A DNA stretch of 64,000 nt. Origin: Sipunculus nudus (lineage: Eukaryota; Annelida; Sipuncula; Golfingiida; Sipunculidae). Below are positions 53,001 to 63,971 of this stretch, in pieces (position 1 is the stretch's first letter; every line of letters begins with the position of its first letter). Position numbers and translations under genes: made by a program. The stretch spans positions 23,469,400 to 23,533,399 of the forward strand of contig CM049322.1 in the NCBI GenBank assembly GCA_026874595.1, in the 5' to 3' direction. The notes under the pieces are model-generated. The model was not told the DNA's origin, did not search any database, and saw only the letters and a list, made by a program, of their open reading frames with translations.

Positions 53001-56000
53001 CACACAAGGTACAGAAAATCATGAAAGATACAACTGGTACAGCTCACACACAAGGTACAGAAAACCATAAAAGATACAACTGGTACAGCTCACACACAAG
53101 GTACAGAAATCATAAAAGATACAACTTGTACAGCTCACACACAAGGTACAGAAATCATTAAAGATACAACTTGTAGAGCTCACACACAAGGTACAGAAAA
53201 TCATGAAAGATACAACTTGTAGAGCTCACACACAAAGTACAGAAAATCATGAAAGATATAACTTGTAGAGCTCACACACAAGGTACAGAAAATCATGAAA
53301 GATACAACTTGTAGAGCTCACACACAAGGTACAGAAAATCATTAAAGATACAACTTGTACAGCTCACACACAAGGTACAGAGATCATAAAAGAAACAACT
53401 TGTACAGCTCACACACAAGGTACAGAGATCATAAAAGATACAACTTGTAGAGCTCACACACAAGGTACAGAAATAATAAAAGATACAACTTGTAGAGCTC
53501 ACACACAAAGTACAGAAAATCATGAAAGATACAACTTGTAGAGCTCACACACAAGGTACAGAAAATCATTAAAGAAACAACTTGTACAGCTCACACACAA
53601 GGTACAGAGATCATAAAAGATACAACTTGTAGAGCTCACACACAAGGTACAGAAATAATAAAAGATACAACTTGTAGAGCTCACACACAAGGTACAGAAA
53701 TCATAAAAGATACAACTTGTAGAGCTCACACACAAGGTACAGAAATCATCAAAGATACAACTTGTAGAGCTCACACACAAGGTACAGAAACATCAAAGAT
53801 ACAACTTGTAGAGCTCACACACAAGGTACAGAAACATAAAAGATACAACTTGTAGAGCTCACACACAAGGTACAGAAACATAAAAGATACAACTTGTAGA
53901 GCTCACACACAAGGTACAGAAATAATAAAAGATACAACTTGTAGAGCTCACACACAAGGTACAGAAATCATAAAAGATACAACTTGTAGAGCTCACACAC
54001 AAGGTACAGAAATCATCAAAGATACAACTTGTAGAGCTCACACACAAGGTACAGAAACATCAAAGATACAACTTGTAGAGCTCACACACAAGGTACAGAA
54101 ACATAAAAGATACAACTTGTAGAGCTCACACACAAGGTACAGAAATCATAAAAGATACAACTTGTAGAGCTCACACACAAGGTACAGAAAATCATGAAAG
54201 ATACAACTTGTAGAGCTCACACACAAGGTACAGAAATCATAAAAGATACAACTTGTAGAGCTCACACACAAGGTACAGAAATCATAAAAGATACAACTTG
54301 TAGAGCTCACACACAAGGTACAGAAACATCAAAGATACAACTTGTAGAGCTCACACACAAGGTACAGAAATCATAAAAGATACAACTTGTAGAGCTCACA
54401 CACAAAGTACAGAAACATCAAAGATACAACTTGTAGAGCTCACACACAAGGTACAGAAACATCAAAGATACAACTTGTAGAGCTCACACACAAGGTACAG
54501 AAATCATAAAAGATACAACTTGTAGAGCTCACACACAAGGTACAGAAATCATAAAAGATACAACTTGTAGAGCTCACACACAAGGTACAGAAACATAAAA
54601 GATACAACTTGTAGAGCTCACACACAAGGTACAGAAATCATAAAAGATACAACTTGTAGAGCTCACACACAAGGTACAGAAATCATCAAAGATACAACTT
54701 GTAGAGCTCACACACAAGGTACAGAAACATAAAAGATACAACTTGTAGAGCTCACACACAAGGTACAGAAACATAAAAGATACAACTTGTAGAGCTCACA
54801 CACAAGGTACAGAAACATAAAAGATACAACTTGTAGAGCCCACACACAAGGTACAGAAACATAAAAGATACAGCTTGTAGAGCTCGACACACAAGGTACA
54901 GAAATCATAAAAGATACAACTTGTAGAGCTCACACACAAGGTACAGAAATAATAAAAGATACAACTTGTAGAGCTCACACACAAGGTACAGAAACATAAA
55001 AGATACAACTTGTAGAGCTCACACACAAGGTACAGAAACATCAAAGATACAACTTGTAGAGCTCACACACAAGGTACAGAAACAACAAAGATACAACTTG
55101 TAGAGCTCACACACAAGGTACAGAAACATAAAAGATACAACTTGTAGAGCTCACACACAAGGTACAGAAATCATAAAAGATACAACTTGTATAGCTCACA
55201 CACAAGGTACAGAAAATCATGAAAGATACAACTTGTAGAGCTCACACACAAGGTACAGAAACATCAAAGATACAACTTGTAGAGCTCGACACACAAAAGG
55301 TACAGAAACATCAAAGATACAACTTGTAGAGCTCACACACAAGGTACAGAAACATAAAAGATACAGCTTGTAGAGCCCTACACACAAGGTACAGAAACAT
55401 AAAAGAAACAACTTGTAGAGCTCACACACAAGGTACAGAAATCATAAAAGATACAACTTGTAGAGCTCACACACAAGGTACAGAAATCATAAAAGATACA
55501 ACTTGTATAGCTCATACACAAGGTACAGAAACAACAAAGATACAACTTGTAGAGCTCACACACAAGGTACAGAAACATAAAAGATACAACTTGTAGAGCT
55601 CACACACAAGGTACAGAAACATAAAAGATACAACTTGTAGAGCTCACACACAAGGTACAGAAATCATAAAAGATACAACTTGTATAGCTCATACACAAGG
55701 TACAGAAACAACAAAGATACAACTTGTAGAGCTCACACACAAGGTACAGAAACATAAAAGATACAACTTGTAGAGCCCACACACAAGGTACAGAAACATA
55801 AAAGATACAACTTGTAGAGCTCACACACAAGGTACAGAAACATAAAAGATACAACTTGTAGAGCTCACACACAAGGTACAGAAACATAAAAGATACAACT
55901 TGTAGAGCTCACACACAAGGTACAGAAACATAAAAGATACAACTTGTAGAGCTCACACACAAGGTACAGAAATCATAAAAGATACAACTTGTATAGCTCA

Positions 56001-59000
56001 TACACAAGGTACAGAAACAACAAAGATACAACTTGTAGAGCTCACACACAAGGTACAGAAACATAAAAGATACAACTTGTAGAGCCCACACACAAGGTAC
56101 AGAAACATAAAAGATACAACTTGTAGAGCTCACACACAAGGTACAGAAACATAAAAGATACAACTTGTAGAGCCCACACACAAGGTACAGAAACATAAAA
56201 GATACAACTTGTAGAGCCCACACACAAGGTACAGAAACATAAAAGATACAACTTGTAGAGCTCACACACAAGGTACAGAAACATAAAAGATACAACTTGT
56301 AGAGCTCACACACAAGGTACAGAAACATAAAAGATACAACTTGTAGAGCCCACACACAAGGTACAGAAACATAAAAGATACAACTTGTAGAGCCCACACA
56401 CAAGGTACAGAAACATAAAAGATACAACTTGTAGAGCCCACACACAAGGTACAGAAACATAAAAGATACAACTTGTAGAGCTCACACACAAGGTACAGAA
56501 ATCATAAAAGATACAACTTGTAGAGCTCACACACAAGGTACAGAAACATAAAAGATACAACTTGTAGAGCTCACACACAAGGTACAGAAATCATGAAAGA
56601 TAAAACTTGTACAGCTCACACACAAGATACAGAAAATCATGAAAGATAAAACTTGTAGAGCTCACACACAAGGTACAGAAACATAAAAGATACAACTTGT
56701 AGAGCTCACACACAAGGTACAGAAATCATAAAAGATACAACTTGTAGAGCTCATACACAAGGTACAGAAACATAAAAGATACAACTTGTAGAGCTCACAC
56801 ACAAGGTACAGAAATCATGAAAGATAAAACTTGTACAGCTCACACACAAGATACAGAAAATCATGAAAGATAAAACTTGTAGAGCTCACACACAAGGTAC
56901 AGAAACATAAAAGATACAACTTGTAGAGCTCACACACAAGGTACAGAAATCATAAAAGATACAACTTGTAGAGCTCACACACAAGGTACAGAAACATAAA
57001 AGATACAACTTGTAGAGCTCACACACAAGGTACAGAAATCATAAAAGATACAACTTGTAGAGCTCACACACAAGGTACAGAAACAACAAAGATACAACTT
57101 GTAGAGCTCACACACAAGGTACAGAAACATAAAAGATACAACTTGTAGAGCTCATACACAAGGTACAGAAACATAAAAGATACAACTTGTAGAGCTCACA
57201 CACAAGGTACAGAAATCATAAAAGATAAAACTTGTAGAGCTCACACACAAGGTACAGAAAATCATGAAAGATACAACTTGTAGAGCTCACACACAAGGTA
57301 CAGAAATCATGAAAGATAAAACTTGTACAGCTCACACACAAGATACAGAAAATCATGAAAGATAAAACTTGTAGAGCTCACACACAAGGTACAGAAACAT
57401 AAAAGATACAACTTGTAGAGCTCACACACAAGGTACAGAAATCATAAAAGATACAACTTGTAGAGCTCACACACAAGGTACAGAAACATAAAAGATACAA
57501 CTTGTAGAGCTCACACACAAGGTACAGAAATCATAAAAGATACAACTTGTAGAGCTCATACACAAGGTACAGAAACATAAAAGATACAACTTGTAGAGCT
57601 CACACACAAGGTACAGAAATCATAAAAGATAAAACTTGTAGAGCTCACACACAAGGTACAGAAATCATAAAAGATACAACTTGTAGAGCTCATACACAAG
57701 GTACAGAAACATAAAAGATACAACTTGTAGAGCTCACACACAAGGTACAGAAATCATAAAAGATAAAACTTGTAGAGCTCATACACAAGGTACAGAAACA
57801 TAAAAGATACAACTTGTAGAGCTCACACACAAGGTACAGAAACATAAAAGATACAACTTGTAGAGCTCACACACAAGGTACAGAAATCATAAAAGATACA
57901 ACTTGTAGAGCTCACACACAAGGTACAGAAACATAAAAGATAAAACTTGTAGAGCTCATACACAAGGTACAGAAACATAAAAGATACAACTTGTAGAGCT
58001 CACACACAAGGTACAGAAATCATAAAAGATAAAACTTGTAGAGCTCATACACAAGGTACAGAAATCATAAAAGATACAACTTGTAGAGCTCACACACAAG
58101 GTACAGAAATCATAAAAGATACAACTTGTAGAGCTCATACACAAGGTACAGAAACATAAAAGATACAACTTGTAGAGCTCACACACAAGGTACAGAAATC
58201 ATAAAAGATAAAACTTGTAGAGCTCATACACAAGGTACAGAAACATAAAAGATACAACTTGTAGAGCTCACACACAAGGTACAGAAACATAAAAGATACA
58301 ACTTGTAGAGCTCACACACAAGGTACAGAAATCATAAAAGATACAACTTGTAGAGCTCACACACAAGGTACAGAAATCATAAAAGATAAAACTTGTAGAG
58401 CTCATACACAAGGTACAGAAACATAAAAGATACAACTTGTAGAGCTCACACACAAGGTACAGAAACATAAAAGATAAAACTTGTAGAGCTCATACACAAG
58501 GTACAGAAACATAAAAGATACAACTTGTAGAGCTCACACACAAGGTACAGAAATCATAAAAGATACAACTTGTAGAGCTCACACACAAGGTACAGAAACA
58601 TAAAAGATAAAACTTGTAGAGCTCATACACAAGGTACAGAAACATAAAAGATACAACTTGTAGAGCTCACACACAAGGTACAGAAATCATAAAAGATAAA
58701 ACTTGTAGAGCTCATACACAAGGTACAGAAATCATAAAAGATACAACTTGTAGAGCTCACACACAAGGTACAGAAATCATAAAAGATACAACTTGTAGAG
58801 CTCATACACAAGGTACAGAAACATAAAAGATACAACTTGTAGAGCTCACACACAAGGTACAGAAATCATAAAAGATAAAACTTGTAGAGCTCATACACAA
58901 GGTACAGAAACATAAAAGATACAACTTGTAGAGCTCACACACAAGGTACAGAAACATAAAAGATACAACTTGTAGAGCTCACACACAAGGTACAGAAATC

Positions 59001-61817
59001 ATAAAAGATACAACTTGTAGAGCTCACACACAAGGTACAGAAACATAAAAGATAAAACTTGTAGAGCTCACACACAAGGTACAGAAATCATAAAAGATAC
59101 AACTTGTAGAGCTCATACACAAGGTACAGAAACATAAAAGATACAACTTGTAGAGCTCACACACAAGGTACAGAAATCATGAAAGATAAAACTTGTACAG
59201 CTCACACACAAGATACAGAAAATCATGAAAGATAAAACTTGTCACAGTCCCATACTTTTCCAGTTCCAGATCTGATCAGGAAATTCTATGAAAAGGGACT
59301 TTATCATCTCTTCTTAAAATATCATGGTACATGCCAATATTTTGTTCTAAAAACATCTGCTTACTCCTGTACACAAGTTGTAAAACTGTACACTTGGTAG
59401 TGTTATGGTAAACAGACACAGGTGGACTGTGTTCATTCACACACAGAACCATAACAATGTATAAAACAGGTGAAATGGACACAGTTAAGTCTGTTTGCTG
59501 GAATAGTTTTGCTAGGAAATCTGTATTCAGCCAAAATGAACTAAAAACATTAGATAATGCACAGATGATTGCAAATATTTATGTACCTTTAACATGACCA
59601 GTTGGCATCTACAGTTTATGACTTTTATTGTATCAAATAAGCATTTCACTACTAAACAAATCATCTGTGTCAGAGCAATCACATCAATATCAGCACTTTG
59701 ACAGCACATTCATTGACAGTTGGAATGTTATGTCTTTTCCCCCAAATACTGTTTGTTAATAGTCTCTGTTACTAACCTGTTTTAGTCTCAGTTACAGTAT
59801 GTTCATAATAATAAAACTGTAGATTAAAATTATACTCAAAAACAAAGTCTTGCATTAAGTCTTTATTTTTCAGCTGAAATTACAATGGGGAGAAAAGTAT
59901 GCAGCATGGATGGAAGAAACAGAAAAAAGGCTTGAAGAACTACAGCAAGCAAATGCCTTATTGTAAGCTGACTTCACTATCACTGCAGGTTGTAACATGT
60001 CCTCCCTGTATGTCTTCAAATACTACTTATATTAATATAACATGAAACAAGGCCAGCCATAGTTTGTTGCTCACTCTTTTTTCCAAAGAAGATCGACTGA
60101 CCGCTGAGTCTGTGAGAGTTTCTTGTGTATACCAGTTAATTGAAATTAACACATGGTACAGCTCAGCTAGCTGAGATCAGGTGTCTCAGGTGGTATTTTT
60201 GTGTATCAGTTAATCTGCAGGCTTACTATTGCTTCATAGTGCACATTGCATCAAATATGTATCCATAAGTATGTCAGATTTTTTTCAGACCTGCTGATTG
60301 AAAGTCATCTGAGCTATAGTGATCACTCCTCTCCAGTCGTCTGTCTGTCCGTCCATTAACAAGGCACAAATTGTAACCGCTGGATCTGGAAACTGAAAAT
60401 CCTTATAGGTCCATTAGAAATCTCCTTTGAAACCTGAAATTAGGTCTCTGTTACTCATATCCTTCCAAGCTATGGGGCTCGTAAGTACCCCCCCCCCCCC
60501 CAGAATAATTAAAAATATGATGCAAAAGCTCCAGAATCTTAACAATTGATGGATTGATATCCATCATTCTTTGCATGCATATTGATCATGGAGTGTTTCA
60601 TCATTTCCTGCAGACTGGTGGTGCCACCTGTGTTTTTATATTTTTACACATTTCATATCTATTACTGAGACCTTCAAATGAAGTGGTCATCTGGTAACAG
60701 GGCACAAATTGTCAGTGTTGGACCAAGAATCTTCTAAGTTGATATCAAGGGAGGTCCATGAAAAATCTCCTTGGAAACCTTATATTTAGTCTCTTTTACT
60801 CATATCCTCTGATCTATGGGGCTCATAAATACCCCCCTGAATAATTAAAAATTTGATTAAAAAGCTCCTGTGTCTGAAAAACTAATGCATTGATTGCCAT
60901 GATTCTATGCATGGATATTGACCATGGAGTGTTTTATCAGTTTCTGCAGACTGGTGGTGCCAACTGTATTTTCTTTTTATTTTTTAAGCATTTTTCTCTA
61001 TTTTTGAGACCTTCAAATGAAGTGGTCTGACTGCATGTTAATAGGGCAGCAATCGTCACTGTCAGGCTTAGAAACTTGTAACTGTAGGTCCAGGAGGTTC
61101 TTGGAAATTAAATCTCCTTGGAAACCTGAAATTAGGTCGTAGTGACATATATTCTGGAATATATGTGACACAAGATTATTTTAGCACTCTATAGGTTGGA
61201 TTTTCATGATTTGTTACAGTTGGACCTAGAAACTTCTAATGTGATTAAGATCCAGGGAGGTTCCTGTTAAACATTTCTTAGAAACCTGAAATAATGTCAC
61301 TCCGACCTATATTCTGCAAGCCGTATGAAAGAACATGATTAAAGCACTCTATTAGTCAGATGGACACAAGTTGTAGCAGTTGGATGTAGATTTAAGTCTC
61401 TGTAACCTATATCTAAGGTCTGTTGGCAAAATGCATGATTTTGAGCACCATTGGAGTCATTTTTCCCATTGTTCAAGGTTCTTTGACTTCAGCTGAGCAT
61501 CATGGCCCATAGGCCACTTGTTTAGAAACAGCCTTGCACATTGCAAGGACACCAGTCAAAAAGAACCTGAAGGTTTTGTTATATTTGCCATCTAAAATTT
61601 GCCTTTATTGTTCCCTGATTAATTCTGATATGGCCTGTTTATGTGAATGTGTATGCTGAAGGTTCACATAGTAACAGTAAGTCTAAAACAGAGAGATCCA
61701 ATTCTTTGTGCAATTGGACTTAAGATGCAGACAAAATTTGCACATACAAGTAACATGGAACACAGCTTTAATTTTAGCCCATAGATTCCTGGTAGTTTTA
61801 AACATAATCTCTTCAGT

Positions 61818-61894
<77 letters not shown>

Positions 61895-62114
61895 GTTTAT
61901 ATAAATATAAGTGGAGAGAAAGTTGATAGGCTATAACAAGTCATAGATGGGTCCTTTAGAAATTGAACTTGACATTGTGAGTACACAGCATGGAGTAAAA
62001 TAACATGCAGATAAAGCTTCTTGTGTGGTTTGATATTTCTTTTGTTTTTTTTTCAGGAAAAGGATGATTAAACGACCAGATGGGGCTGGCACAAGTGGAA
62101 AAGATAACGACTGA
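40943..62114 (+). CDS. Unrecognised 221-residue coiled-coil protein (whole gene model)
   Basis: Six coding exons join in frame: 40943-41005, 41270-41391, 41826-41967, 45376-45567, 59874-59962, 62057-62114; 666 nt, 221 residues plus TGA. The product is rich in E, K, R, Q and L. Heptad-like stretches run from about residue 19 to 50, 80 to 109, 115 to 175 and 178 to 208, separated by a Ser/Thr-rich linker (DSLGSHASTSETS). No signal peptide or membrane segment is seen. A conserved-looking C-terminal helix carries WGEKYAAWMEETEKRLEELQ. It is probably a structural or scaffold coiled coil, but I do not recognise the family. Intron 4 (14.3 kb) is almost wholly minisatellite. Confidence 0.8.
41270..41391 (+). 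CDS. Coiled-coil gene exon 2
   Basis: 122 nt; acceptor ATAAACAG after a TA-rich tract, donor GTGAGA, exit phase 2. Reads LEKQVADYKRRLDELRKAKN then TTVYKREREVLEVNAPQLGK. Leu/Val spacing is consistent with a coiled coil. Confidence 0.82.
41826..41967 (+). CDS. Coiled-coil gene exon 3
   Basis: 142 nt; acceptor ACCCATAG, donor GTAGGA, exit phase 0. Reads DSLGSHASTSETSKELDELK then RKHKDELEGLKKRHEVELSQ ARQANHK. A short Ser-rich linker leads into a highly charged helix. Confidence 0.82.
42530..43090 (+). repeat. Short module repeat, about 145-bp period, three copies
   Basis: CATATTTAATRAGGTCAGA-type cores recur at about 42733, 42878 and 43026, each followed by GTCACT/ATCACC and preceded by a GATTTTCA(T/C)GAAACTCA-like line. 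It lies in intron 3 of the coiled-coil gene. Confidence 0.55.
43320..43400 (+). CDS. Candidate alternative terminal exon of the coiled-coil gene
   Basis: A GATGCAG acceptor is followed by 26 codons in phase 0, LYIQEKIFHEAYRKYQKMRG TSYLNV, then TGA. The phase fits exon 3. An AATAAA lies at 43765-43770. Using it would give a truncated protein of about 134 residues and skip the minisatellite intron entirely. No transcript evidence; it may be a chance reading. Confidence 0.3.
   Translation: MYIQEKIFHEAYRKYQKMRGTSYLNV
44860..45174 (-). mobile_element. tRNA-derived SINE
   Basis: The minus-strand head starts GGGGTCATGGTGTAACGG (A box TGGTGTAACGG). B box-like AGTTTAAATCC follows, then a body containing ACTGGGATGG, GCTACAGAGACC and AAGCTCCAGCCTGATGAGCC. 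It resembles the tRNA-headed SINEs with a conserved central domain seen across marine invertebrates. The 3' end is approximate. A second B-box-like GGTTCAATCCC at about 44822 on the plus strand may belong to another SINE fragment. Confidence 0.6.
45175..45244 (+). repeat. Perfect 35-bp tandem duplication next to the SINE
   Basis: Two identical 35-bp units (45175-45209 and 45210-45244), each running CACACATCCAAGGCTGG, then TTTTTTCTCCAGGTTCTT. It directly abuts the SINE head and lies 130 bp before exon 4. Confidence 0.9.
45376..45567 (+). CDS. Coiled-coil gene exon 4 (source of the minisatellite unit)
   Basis: 192 nt, 64 codons, phase 0 at both ends; acceptor TATTTGTAG, donor GTACAG (weak). 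Reads APVPACNHEEEILRLKRTVD then ELEGDNAAILVENQDLKEQV NGLIRELSIKEAKWCETEEQ LTHK. The exon's last bases, CTAACACACAAG|GTACAG, are the template of the tandem array that follows. Reading through the donor gives 26 more codons (VQKIMPDITCTAHTQGTENY KRYNL) before a stop at 45645. Confidence 0.85.
47134..48670 (+). repeat. Higher-order repeat inside the minisatellite (1306-bp spacing)
   Basis: A block of variant units (three ACTGGTACAG units with CCATAAAAG, then two CATTAAAG units) occurs at 47134-47364 and again at 48440-48670 with the same order; a partial third version is at 53019-53204. This indicates duplication of multi-unit segments, not only single-unit slippage. Confidence 0.75.
49590..51236 (+). 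repeat. Higher-order repeat blocks in the middle of the minisatellite
   Basis: The same string of unit variants (GATACAG donor-less units, GAGCTCGCAC variant) occurs at 49590-49778, 50429-50617 and 51048-51236, spaced 839 and 619 bp. A shorter block repeats at 264 bp (49901, 50165) and again at 50784. Confidence 0.7.
57956..58853 (+). repeat. Higher-order repeat near the distal end of the minisatellite (667-bp spacing)
   Basis: Blocks 57956-58186 and 58623-58853 carry the same order of AGATAAAACTTG and CTCATACACAAG variant units. These variants are concentrated in the last 3 kb, so the array's right end has its own sub-family. Confidence 0.7.
59874..59962 (+). CDS. Coiled-coil gene exon 5
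   Basis: 89 nt; acceptor TTTTTCAG after a T-rich tract, donor GTAAGC, exit phase 2. Reads LKLQWGEKYAAWMEETEKRL EELQQANAL. The donor overlaps an in-frame TTG TAA, so retention of the intron would end the protein here with only the final 18 residues lost. Confidence 0.85.
60291..61523 (-). repeat. Inverted copy of the same long repeat family (intron 5 of the coiled-coil gene)
   Basis: On the minus strand it starts AAACAAGTGGCCTATGGGCC (61523 downward) and ends near CTATAGCTCAGATGACTTTC (about 60304). Internal modules repeat GGTTTCCAAGGAGA and ACCTAATTTCAGG. It matches 12462-14852 in end motifs and module text. A C14 run (60488-60501) is included. Confidence 0.55.
61820..61894. repeat. (TA)n microsatellite
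   Basis: About 75 bp of nearly pure TA with one TTTA interruption, in the last intron of the coiled-coil gene. Length is likely polymorphic. Confidence 0.9.
62057..62114 (+). CDS. Coiled-coil gene last exon
   Basis: Acceptor with a long T tract ending TTTTTTTTCAG. Completes a Leu codon, then KRMIKRPDGAGTSGKDND and TGA at 62112-62114. The tail is basic then acidic and Gly-rich. A polyadenylation signal AATAAA follows about 100 nt later. Confidence 0.82.
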
Positions 62115-62215
62115 CAAGGTTGATCTGAGGGATCCTGTCTTGCTCATAGATGCAAACACAATCACACACACACATGCACAAACTCAGGGTTTAGACTCCC
62201 TCATGACATGTGATG

Positions 62216-62221
62216 AATAAA
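62216..62221 (+). terminator. Polyadenylation signal of the coiled-coil gene
   Basis: Canonical AATAAA 102 nt after the stop codon, within a CA-rich 3'UTR. It is the first such hexamer after the stop on this strand. Confidence 0.5.
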
Positions 62222-63913
62222 TGTCTACATGAGAATCTCACACGCCAACCAAGACCTTAGAAATTCAAAGACCATGATAGTTGGCACAGTCCCTTAGAAT
62301 GTTTGCTAATGTTGTATAAAACGCAGTTCTTGTAAATTTTTTAATGTTTTTGTTCAGCTTTCAGTAATTAATTCCACGGTAAGGCATCCATCCATTATTG
62401 CCTTTGTTCAGTCTGTTAGCAGCTTTTGTAAGCCATGACTGGACAGGTTTTCATGAAATTATCTGTGTTGGGAGAAGTAAGTTGCATCTTAAATCATTTT
62501 ATTGAAGTAAAAGAATGGACATCATTTTCATATATATGTTCCTGTGACCCTGCAACATTTTAAGAATGTTGGCCTAACCAGCTCTTCAGAATAGTTGAGA
62601 CACACTGACATTTGGGAAACTGACAGAATCTGGAGCTTCCAGTTAGAGTAGAACTTGAAAGAAGTACTCATGTACTCGAGTCCAGGTGATACTTGCAGAG
62701 TACTCAAGTCAAAAATTTTGTACCCTACTTCCAGTCTGTGCTTATGACTGGCCAGTAACCCACTTACCAGGATGGTCCTTTCTTCTGATAACCACCAACT
62801 GTCTACTTACCTTTTTTCTTCATTTGTCTTAATGGGCCTGGTCAGCTTGACAAATTCTCCCAGTGTCAATGGTGGTGAAAACATAAATGGATACCAAGAG
62901 TCTTTACTACTGTATGTTTGTGCAGCATGATCTAGTATATATACAGGTGAGTGACCCTTGTATTAGTCCAGTACTTGGGTCTCACTATGTTTGTTATGTC
63001 CCATTTAATGTAACTGAATCAGGATACAATACCATTAGATCAGATTCTGCATCATTTATCTACCTTTTCCTGGGTAAGAGTCATTTCTTTGGTGCAAACT
63101 ACATTTGTCTTGACTTTACAAGGGTTTTTTCTCCTATGGGGCACTTTGAAAATGACGGTCTTTAAAGTGTTTTAAGCCCTGAATTACAGACATCTTGCAT
63201 TCTATCAGTGAAGTAAAAGAACATTCATTATGTCTATAAAGTTTGAATAAAATCAGTGCACTCATTTCTACAGAACAGCCTTCAATCATTTTTTTTTTCA
63301 AACAAATGGCTGTCACAGCATTTCAAACTGCAAACTCTTCAAAAAGACCAGTCTATGTCTGAGGTCTGTATTTCTGCCAATTTTTCTGCATGTCTTGTGG
63401 TTAAAAGAAATGATTAAGTTTCAAATTGTTTTCTGTGCGGAATAGAACTATTTTTTTTTGCCTTTACTAGTGTTTTCATATACAAGATCTTCTCAGCTGA
63501 GATGGGTACTTGGGGCCTTGTTAATCTTGAATGTCTGTGATAGCAAATTATCAGAAGTGCCAAATAATACTTTGATGTTACATTTTCTATACTATTTTTA
63601 TACTGTGTTAAAATCATTAAGTAACAGTGCCTTATATTTCCATCCCAATAGTGAAAAATTATTTTAAGGAAGCGTGACCATAGAGAGTGTGTATTTACTG
63701 AGGGGGATATCCCCTCATGAATATGTAAAATTAAAAAAAAAGACTCATTAAAAATATAAGCAATATTGAAGGGATTTGAGAACAAATAGCAGGATTTAGT
63801 ATTGCTTCAGAAACCAACAAGTAGTAAAGCCCCTTGCCCTAAAGATTCTGATCTATAAAACCTGCATCATTTAATTTTTAATCTGAGCATTATATAGCTT
63901 GATAGGACAATGT

Positions 63914-63915
<2 letters not shown>
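62222..63915. other. 3' flank of the coiled-coil gene, no further gene seen
   Basis: AT-rich sequence with short chance frames on both strands (for example minus 63785-63414). None resembles a known protein or carries convincing splice sites. Confidence 0.5.

Positions 63916-63966
<51 letters not shown>
63916..63966. repeat. (TA)n microsatellite at the right edge
   Basis: About 50 bp of TA repeats followed by TTATATTACATAATTATATA. It lies outside any recognised gene. Confidence 0.9.

Positions 63967-63971
<5 letters not shown>

Larger units (their letters stand above)
45553..59242 (+). repeat. 13.7-kb minisatellite, 44-46 bp unit, about 300 copies, in intron 4
   Basis: Unit: GTACAGAAA(A)(T)CAT(A/C/G)AAAG, then ATACAACTTGTAGAGCTC, then ACACACAAG. 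Length variants are 44 bp (AAACATAAAAG, AAACATCAAAG), 45 bp (AAATCATAAAAG) and 46 bp (AAAATCATGAAAG). Single-base variants include TACAGCTC/TAGAGCCC, CACAAGATACAG and ACTGGTACAG. The first unit begins with the exon 4 end ACACACAAG and its donor GTACAG. There is essentially no interruption, and copies are mostly over 90% alike by eye. The array ends at GATAAAACTTGTCACAGTCC. Its many open frames on both strands are repeat artefacts. Confidence 0.98.

Noticed and set aside
45360-58853. Dozens of 60-183 codon frames across the array (CELYKLYL, CRAHTQGTE types)
   Set aside because: All are translations of the 44-46 bp unit; they have no independent gene signals.
45553-59242. CRISPR-like array
   Set aside because: Units abut with no unique spacers, and the genes are eukaryotic; it is a minisatellite.
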